The position numbers and the translations under genes are program-made. Below the pieces are notes generated by a model that was not told the origin of the DNA, made no database searches, and worked only from the letters and a program-made list of their open reading frames with translations. From NCBI GenBank assembly GCA_030527885.1, contig JAUMZY010000004.1:44176-108175 (forward strand): a stretch of DNA of 64,000 nt, given 5' to 3'. This DNA comes from Corynebacterium sp. Lineage in GTDB: Bacteria; Actinomycetota; Actinomycetes; Mycobacteriales; Mycobacteriaceae. Below are positions 37,574 to 45,987 of this stretch, one piece after another (position 1 is the first letter of the stretch; every line of letters begins with the position of its first letter).

Positions 37574-38245
37574 CTACGCAGCGATGGTGCCGACAGCGGA
37601 TAGGAATAGCTCTAGGCCGTCCGTGGAGGGGCCAGTGAGCAGGTCGATAGCGTGTTCGGGGTGGGGCATGAGGCCCACGACCCGGCCGGTTTCGTTGGTG
37701 ATGCCGGCGATGGCGTTGACGGAGCCGTTGTAGTTGTCGGTGTAGCGGAAGACCACGCGGCCTTCGCTTTCCAGCATGTTGATGGTGTCCGCGTTGGCTT
37801 GGAAGCGGCCCTCCCCGTGCTTGGCGGGGATGTAGATGTTTTGGCCTGCTGCCAGGGTGTTGGTCCAGGCCGTGGTGTTGTTTTCCACCGTCAGGTACGT
37901 ATCCACGCAGCGGAAGTGGAGGCCTTGGTTGCGGGTCAAGACGCCGGGCAGCAGTTTGGCTTCGTTGAGGATTTGGAAGCCGTTGCAGATGCCGAGGACG
38001 GGCATGCCGTGCTTGACGGCGTCAATGACGGCTTGCATGACGGGGGCGAGGGCAGAAATGGCGCCGCTGCGCAGGTAGTCGCCATAAGAAAAACCGCCTG
38101 GGATAACCACCGCGTCGACCCCTTTGAGGTCGGCATCGGCGTGCCACAAGCTGGTTACTTCGGCGCCGGCTCGGCGGGCGGCGCGGGCGGCGTCAACATC
38201 GTCAAGCGTGCCGGGGAACGTAATAACTCCGATTTTTGCGCTCAT
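37574..38245 (-). CDS. purQ: Phosphoribosylformylglycinamidine synthase, glutaminase subunit
   Basis: Class I glutamine amidotransferase that feeds ammonia to PurL. It has 223 residues. The nucleophile elbow [18 protein letters not shown] holds the catalytic Cys, and [16 protein letters not shown] carries the His-Glu pair. The N-terminus [20 protein letters not shown] is typical. Its start overlaps the purS stop (TAATG), which signals translational coupling. Confidence 0.96.
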   Translation of the reverse strand: MSAKIGVITFPGTLDDVDAARAARRAGAEVTSLWHADADLKGVDAVVIPGGFSYGDYLRSGAISALAPVMQAVIDAVKHGMPVLGICNGFQILNEAKLLPGVLTRNQGLHFRCVDTYLTVENNTTAWTNTLAAGQNIYIPAKHGEGRFQANADTINMLESEGRVVFRYTDNYNGSVNAIAGITNETGRVVGLMPHPEHAIDLLTGPSTDGLELFLSAVGTIAA

Positions 38246-38484
38246 TACTTCGCCTCGAACATTACTTCGAAATCTTCGATGACGGTGTTGGCCAAGAGCA
38301 CTTCGGCCATTTTTTCGACTTGCTCTTGGGTTACGTCGTCGCCCACCTCGATTTCGAAGCGTTTGCCTTGGCGGACATCGGTTACGCCTTCGACGCCGAT
38401 GCGCCCAAGGGCACGAACCACAGCTTGCCCTTGGGGATCCAGAATCTCCGCCTTAGGCATCACATTCACTACAACACGGGCCAC
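38245..38484 (-). CDS. purS: Phosphoribosylformylglycinamidine synthase subunit PurS
   Basis: 79-residue structural subunit that joins PurQ to Pur[21 protein letters not shown] and [16 protein letters not shown] are the family landmarks. It is the first gene of purS-purQ-purL. Confidence 0.95.
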   Translation of the reverse strand: MARVVVNVMPKAEILDPQGQAVVRALGRIGVEGVTDVRQGKRFEIEVGDDVTQEQVEKMAEVLLANTVIEDFEVMFEAK

Positions 38485-38552
38485 GTTTGAAGCTCCTCAC
38501 ATGTGGGTTGGATTGTCACGCCAACAGCTTACCCGTATGTGCTACATGCAAC

Positions 38553-38912
38553 CTAAATAGGCAGATGCGCCTCAATCAGATCGGTGATGACCAGGTCATC
38601 TGGTTCGGTATCAGCGCCAAAGCGGCCCAGAACTTCGCCGTCTGGTGCGACCACGAAAAGTTCGCCCACACCAAGGAAATCCCACAGGTCGGGGGCTTCC
38701 TGCAGCAGCGAGAAGGGGGTATCCGTGGTGGTTCCGGTGCCGATAACAAAGAAGCCACGGGCGGCGTAGTCGTGAAAGAGCTCGGCCAAGGTGTCGCTGT
38801 GCTTGCTTGTCGACGCGGGGGCGGCGATGAGCAGCACGTGTCCGGCCCAGTCGGCCAAGGTGGTGTGGGTGTCGTCGGTGAGAGTTACGGGGATGTCGTG
38901 GAAGTTAGTCAT
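38553..38912 (-). CDS. Glutathione-peroxidase-like protein lacking the catalytic cysteine
   Basis: 119 residues from ATG 38912, which overlaps the ptrB stop (ATGA). The thioredoxin-like fold of the GPx family is suggested by IPVTLTDDTHTTLADWAGHV at the start and ELFVVAPDGEVLGRFGADTE then PDDL at the end. In C. glutamicum I recall a mycothiol peroxidase near this place. Here the loop that should hold the peroxidatic Cys reads LIAAPASTSKHSDTLAELF, with no Cys in the whole protein, and the Gln-containing segment is missing. It is shorter than the usual 160 residues. It may be a degenerate or repurposed family member. Confidence 0.65.
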   Translation of the reverse strand: MTNFHDIPVTLTDDTHTTLADWAGHVLLIAAPASTSKHSDTLAELFHDYAARGFFVIGTGTTTDTPFSLLQEAPDLWDFLGVGELFVVAPDGEVLGRFGADTEPDDLVITDLIEAHLPI

Positions 38913-41017
38913 TCGGTTTTCCCTGTTGCTTGGTTGATGAGCCAGGCGTATTCGAAGGCGGTCTGGCGCCAGCTTTCGTAGCGGCCGGATACGCCGCCGT
39001 GGCCGGCGGCCATTTCGGTTTTGAGGAGGAACTCGCCGCCGGTGGCCACAACTCGGAGTTGGGCGATCCATTTAGCTGGTTCGACGTAGAGGACGCGGGT
39101 GTCATTGATGCTGGTGAGGGCCAAGATGTTGGGGTAGGTTTTGGCCTCAATGTTTTCGTACGGGGCGTAGCTAGCCATGTACTCGTAGACTTCTTTGTCT
39201 GCCAAGGGGTTGCCCCATTCATCCCATTCCGGCACGGTCAGGGGAAGCTCCGGCATGAGCATGGAGGTCAGGGGGTCGACGAAGGGCACGTTGGCTTCGA
39301 TGGCTTTGAAGCGATCGCCGCCCAAGTTGGCGACGGCGCCCATGAGGAGGCCACCGGCGGAGCCGCCGAGGGCCACGAGTTGTTCCGGCGTGGTGGTCTT
39401 GTGCTCAATGAGGTGATCGGCCACGGCGATGAAGTCGGTGAAGGTGTTGCGTTTGTGCAGCATCTTGCCGGTGTCGTACCAGCCGCGGCCCATTTCACCA
39501 CCGCCGCGGACATGGGCGAAGGCGAAGATCATGCCCCGGTCGAGCAGGGACAGGCGGGCCACGGAGAAACCTGGATCAATGGAGATTTCGTAGGAGCCGT
39601 AGCCGTACAGCAGGGTGGGGTTGGGTTGGCTGAGATCGAGGTCGGCGCGGTGCACGAGGGAGACCGGAATGTTCACGCCGTCGGCGGCGGTAACCCACAC
39701 GCGCTCGGCAACATAATCGGCGGCGTTGTAGCCGCCGAGGACCTCTTGTTCCTTGAGGAGGAGCTGCTCGCCGGTGGCCACGGTGTAGTCGTAGATGCGG
39801 CTGGGTGTGACGAATGAGGTGTATGCCATGCGGAGCACCGGGGCATCCCATTCGGGGTTGCCGATGACGTCGAGGTTATAGAGTTCCTCATCGAATTCGA
39901 GTTCGGTGAAGTCAGTGAGGGAGCCGTCGATAAGCTGCATGATGGCGACTCGGCTGATGGCGTCGCGGCGGTACCCAATGACGAGGTGATCGCGGTAGGC
40001 GTCGACGCCTTCGATGCGCACGGTGTCGCGGTGCGGCATCAGGACGCGGAGGTCATCGAAGTTGGTGAGGGTTTCGGTGCCCCACAGAAGCCCCAATTCG
40101 AAGTTGGGGCCGTGGGCGTTGTGCGTGACCAGCCAGGCATCCTTGCCGTCAATGATGGCGTGTGTGAGTGAATATTCGATATCTTGTTCGCGTTCCCGGA
40201 CGAGCCGGAAGTCGCCGGTGGGATTGTCGAGTTCAAGGATCCAGCTTTCGGAAGTGAGCTTCGAGCCGGATTCGATGACCAAGTATTTTTTGCTGCGGGA
40301 GGTGCCGATCCCGACGTTAAAACGTTCGTCTTCCTCGTAGAACACCCGCACGTCTTCGGTGGCGGGGGTGCCGATCTTGTGCCGCCACACGGAATCGGAA
40401 CGCCAGGCATCATCCACCCGGAGATAGAACAGGTATTCCTCCCCCGCCCAAGTTGCGCCATAGAACACATCTTCTATTACATCGTCGAGGAGTTCGCCGG
40501 TGTCGAGATCTTTGACCCGCAGGATGAAGCGTTCGTGCCCCACGGTGTCGGTGGAGTACGCCAGGAACCGGCCGGAATCCGTAACGGTGGAGGCGCCCAC
40601 GGAGAAGAAATCGTGGCCCTCTGCCAACTCGTTCATGTCCAGCAGGATTTGTTCATCCGGCAGGGCCCCGGTCTCGGAAACCACGGGTGGCACCCAGTCT
40701 TCAATGACGGGCACGCGGGCGGAAATGCCGTAGGATTTGCCCTCTTCCATGCGCCCGTAATACCAGTAATCGCCCGAGCGCGTGGGCACGGACATGTCGG
40801 TTTCTTTAATGCGGGATTTGATTTCCTGGAAAATATTATCTTCCAGTTGCTTCAGGTGCGCGGTTTCTTGGGCGGTGTAGGCGTTTTCTGCTTCCAGATA
40901 CGCGATGGTTTCGGCGGATTCCTTATCCCGCAGCCACTCATAATTATCAATAAAGGTAATGTCATGGTGGCTGCGAGTTATAGGATGCACCGGGGCAACC
41001 GGTTTGTTAACTGTCAT
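38909..41017 (-). CDS. ptrB: Oligopeptidase B (S9 family serine peptidase)
   Basis: Cytoplasmic peptidase that cuts short peptides after basic residues. It has 702 residues: an N-terminal beta-propeller (to about 420) and a C-terminal alpha/beta-hydrolase. The catalytic Ser is in LVALGGSAGGLLMGAVANLG, the Asp in SINDTRVLYVEPAKWIAQLR and the His in MAAGHGGVSGRYE. The segment AFAHVRGGGEMGRGWYDTGK is diagnostic. It overlaps the GPx-like gene by four bases and follows purC in the same direction. Confidence 0.93.
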   Translation of the reverse strand: MTVNKPVAPVHPITRSHHDITFIDNYEWLRDKESAETIAYLEAENAYTAQETAHLKQLEDNIFQEIKSRIKETDMSVPTRSGDYWYYGRMEEGKSYGISARVPVIEDWVPPVVSETGALPDEQILLDMNELAEGHDFFSVGASTVTDSGRFLAYSTDTVGHERFILRVKDLDTGELLDDVIEDVFYGATWAGEEYLFYLRVDDAWRSDSVWRHKIGTPATEDVRVFYEEDERFNVGIGTSRSKKYLVIESGSKLTSESWILELDNPTGDFRLVREREQDIEYSLTHAIIDGKDAWLVTHNAHGPNFELGLLWGTETLTNFDDLRVLMPHRDTVRIEGVDAYRDHLVIGYRRDAISRVAIMQLIDGSLTDFTELEFDEELYNLDVIGNPEWDAPVLRMAYTSFVTPSRIYDYTVATGEQLLLKEQEVLGGYNAADYVAERVWVTAADGVNIPVSLVHRADLDLSQPNPTLLYGYGSYEISIDPGFSVARLSLLDRGMIFAFAHVRGGGEMGRGWYDTGKMLHKRNTFTDFIAVADHLIEHKTTTPEQLVALGGSAGGLLMGAVANLGGDRFKAIEANVPFVDPLTSMLMPELPLTVPEWDEWGNPLADKEVYEYMASYAPYENIEAKTYPNILALTSINDTRVLYVEPAKWIAQLRVVATGGEFLLKTEMAAGHGGVSGRYESWRQTAFEYAWLINQATGKTE

Positions 41018-41047
41018 GAACTCCGATGGTACATGCGATGGTGGGGA

Positions 41048-41941
41048 TTAGACGCAGCAACCAATCCACCGGGAAAATTTCTTACCGGTAATACGTTCGA
41101 ATGCTTCCACGTAGCGTTCACGGGTGGCCTCCACCACGGAGCCCGGCAATGGCGGTGGGGTGGCATCGGATTCCACATGCCACCCGGATTTCGGGCTGGT
41201 GAGCCAGTTGCGCACGTATTGTTTATCGAAGCTGGGTTGAACTTTGCCGGGTTCATAGCCGTCAAGCGGCCAATACCTGGAAGAATCCGGGGTGAGAACC
41301 TCATCCGCGAGCACAAGGTTACCGTCCGCATCAAGACCGAACTCAAATTTGGTATCGGCGAGAATGATGCCTTTTTCTTCGGCTAGTTTCGCCGCCTGGC
41401 TGTAGATTTTGAGGCTGGCGTCGCGCAGTTCAGCGGCGCGTTGTTCGCCGAGCTTTTCGACGACCCGGTCGAAGCTCACATTCTCGTCATGCTCCCCAAT
41501 TTCGGCCTTCGTGGCTGGGGTGAAAATAGGTTCGGGTAGCTTGGATGCTTCGGTGAGGCCGGCGGGAAGTTCAATGCCGCACACCGTGCCGGATTGTAGG
41601 TATTCCTTATAACCAGAACCCGTGAGGTAGCCGCGTACCACGCATTCGAAGGGCAGCATTTTCAGTTTTTTACAGACCATTGCCCGCCCCAATACTTCTT
41701 CGGGGATGCGCTCATCATCAATGCCACCGGCGAGGTGGTTCGGGAAGTCAATATGGTCAAAGAAGTACATACTCATGGCTGTGAGTACGCGCCCCTTGTC
41801 GGGAATTTCGGGGTCCAGGATGTGATCATATGCCGAAATGCGGTCAGAGACCACCATCAGCAACGTGTCTTCGTCAATCTCGTAAATCTCACGCACTTTT
41901 CCTGCGGAGACGTGATTGTACTGGGAAAGTTCAGGACGCAT
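41048..41941 (-). CDS. purC: Phosphoribosylaminoimidazole-succinocarboxamide synthase
   Basis: Joins aspartate to CAIR with [23 protein letters not shown] at 41941 is chosen as the start because family members begin here; an in-frame upstream ATG exists but lacks support. It has 297 residues. [40 protein letters not shown] and [20 protein letters not shown] are hallmark segments. No clear ribosome site is visible. ptrB follows 30 bases downstream in the same direction. Confidence 0.95.
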   Translation of the reverse strand: MRPELSQYNHVSAGKVREIYEIDEDTLLMVVSDRISAYDHILDPEIPDKGRVLTAMSMYFFDHIDFPNHLAGGIDDERIPEEVLGRAMVCKKLKMLPFECVVRGYLTGSGYKEYLQSGTVCGIELPAGLTEASKLPEPIFTPATKAEIGEHDENVSFDRVVEKLGEQRAAELRDASLKIYSQAAKLAEEKGIILADTKFEFGLDADGNLVLADEVLTPDSSRYWPLDGYEPGKVQPSFDKQYVRNWLTSPKSGWHVESDATPPPLPGSVVEATRERYVEAFERITGKKFSRWIGCCV

Positions 41942-42320
41942 AAGGAATGAGTGTAGACCTATCTGTTTCCCAGTGGTAGCCAAACACGACCAGTGCCTAC
42001 TAGTTCACACTTTCAGGGAAATTTGAGCTGTAAAACAAGGAAAACTTTCTGCGGTTTTTCTTGCAAAATTTTAGGATTGTGGCGGTTTTCCCGGGGGCTG
42101 CCTGGGAGCTGCCTGGGGTTTTTCCTGGGGCTTTAACGCAGACCCGACACTGCCACGATCATATATCACAATTTGGCAACTAAGTGCGGTTAAGCCAATT
42201 TTTAAGCGCCCATACCCCCAAGTGGTGGCGGTGATGTCCCGCAAACCATGGCCGAGGGAAATGCACCAGCCACCCCTTAGCTTTCCACTAGCTTCCCGCT
42301 AGTTTCTCGCTAGTTTTCCG
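41942..42320. other. Gene-free stretch between purB and purC with small repeats
   Basis: It holds two short direct-repeat patches: GGGGGCTGCCTGGGAGCTGCC near 42090-42120 and, at 42275-42322, four tandem copies of a CTAGYTTYCCG-like unit that run into the purB stop. No hairpin with a T-run and no gene is seen. Confidence 0.55.
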
Positions 42321-42322
42321 CT
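42275..42322. repeat. Short tandem repeat, unit about 12 bases
   Basis: Four imperfect copies of the pattern (C/G)CTAGTTTYYCG occur in a row (GCTTTCCACTAG, CTTCCCGCTAG, TTTCTCGCTAG, TTTTCCGCTAT). It abuts the 3' end of purB. The role is unknown; it may be slippage-prone. Confidence 0.6.
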
Positions 42323-43745
42323 ATAAAATTTCGCCTGGCACGTACGTTGCCGCCGCTGGGTGCTGCGCAGCCAACTCCGCCACCCGGTCAATGACCCGCT
42401 GGGTTTGCGACTCCGCCGCCCCAATGAAGGCATGCCGATCCGCGAGGGCGTCGTCCAGCTGCTGCTTGGTCAGCGGCAACCGCTCGTCGGCAGCCAGGCG
42501 GTCCAGCAGGTCCTGTTCCCCACCGTTTTCCCGCATGTTGAGCGCCACCGCCACGGCGTTTTCCTTAATCACTTTGTGGGCGGTTTCGCGGCCCACCCCG
42601 GCGCGCACAGCAGCCATGAGGATGCGCGTGGTGGCGAGGAACGGCAAGTACCGTTCCAATTCCCGGTCAATCATAGCGGGGAAGGCTCCGAATTCCGCCA
42701 GCACGGTGAGGAAGGTTTCGAACATGCCGTCGAGAGCAAAGAAGGCATCCGGCAGCGCGACCCGCCGGATCACTGAGCAGAACACGTCGCCTTCGTTCCA
42801 CTGCTGGCCGGACAGGTCCGCCACCATGGTGAGATAGCCGCGCAGAATCACCTGCAAACCGCCCACCCGTTCGCAGCTGCGGGCGTTCATCTTGTGCGGC
42901 ATGGCCGACGAACCGACCTGGCCGGGCTTGAAGCCTTCGGTGACGGTTTCGTTGCCAGCCATGAGGCGGATGGTGTGCGCGAGCGACGACGGGCCGGCCC
43001 CCAACTGCACGAGTGCGGAAACAGCGTCGAAGTCGAGCGACCGCGGATACACCTGCCCAACCGAATCGAACACCCGAGTGAATCCGAGGTGATCGGCGAT
43101 GCGGGATTCCAGTTCGGCGAGTTTGGCTTCGTCGCCACCCATGAGGTCCAGCATGTCCTGGGCGGTGCCCATGGGGCCTTTGATGCCGCGCAGTGGGTAG
43201 CGGCTGAGTAGGTTCTCTACACGTTCGATTGCGAGCAATATTTCTTCTGCCGCTGAGGCGAAGCGTTTACCCAGGGTGGTGGCTTGGGCGGCCACGTTAT
43301 GGGAGCGACCGGCCATGACCAGGGCTTGGTACTCGGCGGCGCGCTCGGTGATGCGCAGGGCCACGGTGATCGCCTTGGTGCGAACCAGTTCTAGGGAACG
43401 GTAGACCTGCAGCTGCTCAACGTTTTCCGTGAGGTCGCGGGACGTCATGCCCTTGTGTACGTGCTCGTGGCCGGCGAGGGCGTTGAACTCTTCAATGCGG
43501 GCTTTCACATCGTGGCGGGTGATTTGCTCCCGGTCGGCGATGGATTCCAAATTGACATTGTCGATCACATTTTCGTATGCCGTGATGGCTCCCGCCGGGA
43601 TGTCAACGCCTAAATCTCGTTGTGCTTTCATCACGGCAATCCAGAGTTGGCGTTCCATGATGATTTTGGCTTCGGCGCTCCACAGCTCAGTGAGGTCGGC
43701 GGATGCGTAGCGGTTGGCGAGGACGTTGGCGATCTTTTTCTTCAC
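42321..43745 (-). CDS. purB: Adenylosuccinate lyase
   Basis: Cleaves SAICAR and adenylosuccinate, releasing fumarate. GTG 43745 (KKKIANVLANRYASADLTEL) is taken as start; the product has 474 residues. The fumarase-superfamily signature SSAMPHKMNARSCERVGG is present, with KGMTSRDLTENVEQLQVYRS and the catalytic-His segment. Its start lies 14 bases beyond the stop of a small membrane protein gene transcribed in the same direction. Confidence 0.95.
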   Translation of the reverse strand: MKKKIANVLANRYASADLTELWSAEAKIIMERQLWIAVMKAQRDLGVDIPAGAITAYENVIDNVNLESIADREQITRHDVKARIEEFNALAGHEHVHKGMTSRDLTENVEQLQVYRSLELVRTKAITVALRITERAAEYQALVMAGRSHNVAAQATTLGKRFASAAEEILLAIERVENLLSRYPLRGIKGPMGTAQDMLDLMGGDEAKLAELESRIADHLGFTRVFDSVGQVYPRSLDFDAVSALVQLGAGPSSLAHTIRLMAGNETVTEGFKPGQVGSSAMPHKMNARSCERVGGLQVILRGYLTMVADLSGQQWNEGDVFCSVIRRVALPDAFFALDGMFETFLTVLAEFGAFPAMIDRELERYLPFLATTRILMAAVRAGVGRETAHKVIKENAVAVALNMRENGGEQDLLDRLAADERLPLTKQQLDDALADRHAFIGAAESQTQRVIDRVAELAAQHPAAATYVPGEIL

Positions 43746-43758
43746 GCTGGTTATTATT

Positions 43759-44160
43759 TCATGCTTTTGCTTGTCGACGCAGCCAATAGCCAATTAATGC
43801 GATGGTGAGGAAAATCGGCCAGGTGAGAAACGGAAGGTACACCACCGAAAGCCAGAATTTTTGTGCACCATTCATGGCGGCCATGGGCGTCCAAACGTTC
43901 GCGCCCAAGAGGTATTGGATGAGGACGATGACGATGCGCCCCAGGATGAGATAAAGCAGCAGGTTATCGATGCCGCCGATGATGAGCGGGAATCGCTGGA
44001 ATTTCTGCGGCAGGTTCTTATCGACCCACAGCAGGGCAGCGGTTAGTTGGATGGCTTCCAGCAGGATGACGTATGCGATGCCGCCGGTGTTATTGCGGTA
44101 CATGTTGGCTTCGGCGAAGCCGGTGTTGACGCCGCTGAGCATGGCAATGCTCCAGATCAT
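43759..44160 (-). CDS. Four-helix membrane protein, N-terminus uncertain (poly-G tract)
   Basis: 133 residues from ATG 44160, with four hydrophobic helices, a basic C-terminus (LRRQAKA) and no family I recognise. Upstream in the same frame lies helix-like sequence AWGAFLVTIPSMIWSIAM that has no start codon of its own before a stop. If one G were added to the seven-G tract at 44192-44198, an upstream ATG at 44233 would read in frame through it, giving about 157 residues. So the true start, or a frameshift at the G tract, is unsettled. It precedes purB and is divergent from the TetR gene. Confidence 0.6.
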   Translation of the reverse strand: MIWSIAMLSGVNTGFAEANMYRNNTGGIAYVILLEAIQLTAALLWVDKNLPQKFQRFPLIIGGIDNLLLYLILGRIVIVLIQYLLGANVWTPMAAMNGAQKFWLSVVYLPFLTWPIFLTIALIGYWLRRQAKA

Positions 44161-44260
44161 TGACGGGATGGTAACGAGGAAGGCGCCCCACGCCCCCCCA
44201 CCCGTAATAGAATATGGTTTCTAGAACTCATGTGCCCCAGGCTAGCTACGCTTATGAACC

Positions 44261-44833
44261 ATGGCAAGACCGGTTCGCTTTACTGAAGACATGATTTTGG
44301 ATGGGGCAGCTCAGGCCGTCGCAAAGCATGGGCATGCCACAACCATCAGCCACATTGCCGCAGCGGTGGGCGCCCCCACCGGGTCCATTTATCACCGCTT
44401 CCCCTCCCGGGAATACCTGCTCATCCGGCTATGGATTCGCGCCATCAAGCGGTTTCACGTGGGGCTTCTGGCAGCCGATAATGTGGCGGACGCCGTGCGG
44501 CATATCCCCCAGTACTGCCGGGAGCATCCCCTGGAGGCCAGCGCCATGACGCTCTACCGACAATCAACATTGGCGCACACCGCACCGGCCGACCTGCGCG
44601 ACGAAGTGCTGCACATCAACGACGCCATTAATGACCAAACCCGCCAGTTCACGCGAGAAATCTACGGTACTGACACGCCGGAATTGCTCGAACGCATGCT
44701 GCTTGCCACACGCCTGTGCCCGTACCTTTTGGTTCGCCCCTATATCGGCCGGGAACTGCCCGATTGGTTGGACAGCGCTATCGTTGCTGCTGCCCTAGCC
44801 ATTGTGCAAGACGGGCGCACGCCTCCTGAATAG
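44261..44833 (+). CDS. TetR-family transcriptional regulator
   Basis: 190 residues. The N-terminal helix-turn-helix TTISHIAAAVGAPTGSIYHR followed by FPSREYLLIRLW is typical of TetR repressors. The C-terminal ligand domain has no clear specificity clue. It is divergent from the four-helix membrane protein gene, a usual arrangement for a regulator and its target. It overlaps the convergent aminotransferase gene by 56 bases at the 3' end. Confidence 0.88.
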   Translation: MARPVRFTEDMILDGAAQAVAKHGHATTISHIAAAVGAPTGSIYHRFPSREYLLIRLWIRAIKRFHVGLLAADNVADAVRHIPQYCREHPLEASAMTLYRQSTLAHTAPADLRDEVLHINDAINDQTRQFTREIYGTDTPELLERMLLATRLCPYLLVRPYIGRELPDWLDSAIVAAALAIVQDGRTPPE

Positions 44834-45917
44834 TCTCCAAGGCAACGCAGAAGCTAATTCGAATGTATTTGTGCCCATCCACTGGGTCGAAGTCCACCCC
44901 CGACGCGATAGCAACACCGGTATCCGCCAAGAGTTGTGCGCACCATTGTTCGGAATCATCCGTGAGATGCGAAATGTCAATGTAAAGGTAAAAACCGCCG
45001 TCCGGTGGCGCGAAGTTAGTGAAGCCCATGTGCGACAGTTCAGATAACAGAACGTCCCGGGCTTGTGCGTAGCGGTCCACGTGGGTTTGCAATTCGGCGA
45101 TGGATTCCGGGGTGAAGGCTTCCAGGGCAGCATACTGGGAAATGGCGGGTGGGCACAGCGCCAGATTGGCTTCTAGGTTTTCTAGTGGTTCGACTAAATA
45201 GTCTGGTACGATGAGCCAGCCCAACCGCCAGCCGGTCATAGAAAAGTATTTCGAAAGGCTGCCTACTGCTACGGCTTGGTCGGAGAATTGCCGTGCGGAA
45301 ACGCAGGGCCGCCCGTAGGTGATGCCGTGGTAGATTTCATCGGAAATAAGCAAACAATTGTTCGATTCGCACCAGTGGGCGATGCGTTCCAATTCCTCAG
45401 GGTCGATGATGGTGCCGGTGGGATTATCCGGGCTGGTAACGATGACGGCGCGGGGTTTGATGGCTGCCAGTTTCTCAACGGTGGGCTGGAAGCGGGTTTC
45501 CGGACCGCAGGGTACGTCGATGATGCTCGCCCCAAGGGCGGTGAGTGCGTTGCGGTATGCGGGATAGCCGGGCCGGGTCATGGCGATGGTGTCGCCGTGG
45601 TCCAGGATGGTAAGGAAGAGGGCGACGAATGCGCCGGATGAACCGGTGGTGATGACGACGTTTTTGGGGTCGGCGTGGTGGTAGTCGGCAATTTTTTGGC
45701 GCAGTTCGGGGATGCCCAAGGTGGCGGTGTAGCCCAGGTTGTGGTGATCTAGCCAGCGGTGTGCATTGGCGATCACGGGTTGGGGTGCGCTGGTGGCTGG
45801 TTGCCCCACGCAGAGCAGGAGCGCATCATCGCGTTTTTGTGCGGCACCGAGGATTTGCATGACTCGAAAGGGTGGTACGGCGGCGCTGCGCTGACTGATG
45901 AAGCTCATGGTATTCAT
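44778..45917 (-). CDS. Class I/II PLP-dependent aminotransferase
   Basis: 379 residues. The PLP Lys is in VGSLSKYFSMTGWRLGWLIV, the Asn-Pro-Thr motif in VTSPDNPTGTIIDPEE, and the Asp-x-x-Tyr in LLISDEIYHGITYG. N-terminal FRVMQILGAAQKRDDALLLC is typical of aspartate/aromatic-type enzymes. The substrate cannot be told. The 3' end overlaps the convergent TetR gene. A terminator of the adhesin gene lies directly upstream. Confidence 0.88.
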   Translation of the reverse strand: MNTMSFISQRSAAVPPFRVMQILGAAQKRDDALLLCVGQPATSAPQPVIANAHRWLDHHNLGYTATLGIPELRQKIADYHHADPKNVVITTGSSGAFVALFLTILDHGDTIAMTRPGYPAYRNALTALGASIIDVPCGPETRFQPTVEKLAAIKPRAVIVTSPDNPTGTIIDPEELERIAHWCESNNCLLISDEIYHGITYGRPCVSARQFSDQAVAVGSLSKYFSMTGWRLGWLIVPDYLVEPLENLEANLALCPPAISQYAALEAFTPESIAELQTHVDRYAQARDVLLSELSHMGFTNFAPPDGGFYLYIDISHLTDDSEQWCAQLLADTGVAIASGVDFDPVDGHKYIRISFCVALETIQEACARLAQWLGQQQR

Positions 45918-45922
45918 GCTAA

Positions 45923-45953
45923 AACCCCCGTGGCATTTCTGCCAGCGGGGGTT
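45923..45953 (-). terminator. Terminator of the second adhesin gene
   Basis: AACCCCCGTGGCA pairs with TGCCAGCGGGGGTT (one bulged base) around a short loop. On the minus strand it is followed by TTAG. It lies 35 bases past the adhesin stop and just before the aminotransferase start. Confidence 0.72.
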
Positions 45954-45987
45954 ATCGCTTATGTAAAAGGTACGAACTTACTCGTTC

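Noticed and set aside
40184-41386. Open frame of 400 codons opposite ptrB and purC
   Set aside because: Antisense of two well-supported genes; composition is not protein-like.
42164-42179. Possible GlxR half-site CATATATCACA
   Set aside because: The left half-site does not match TGTGA, so only one arm is present.
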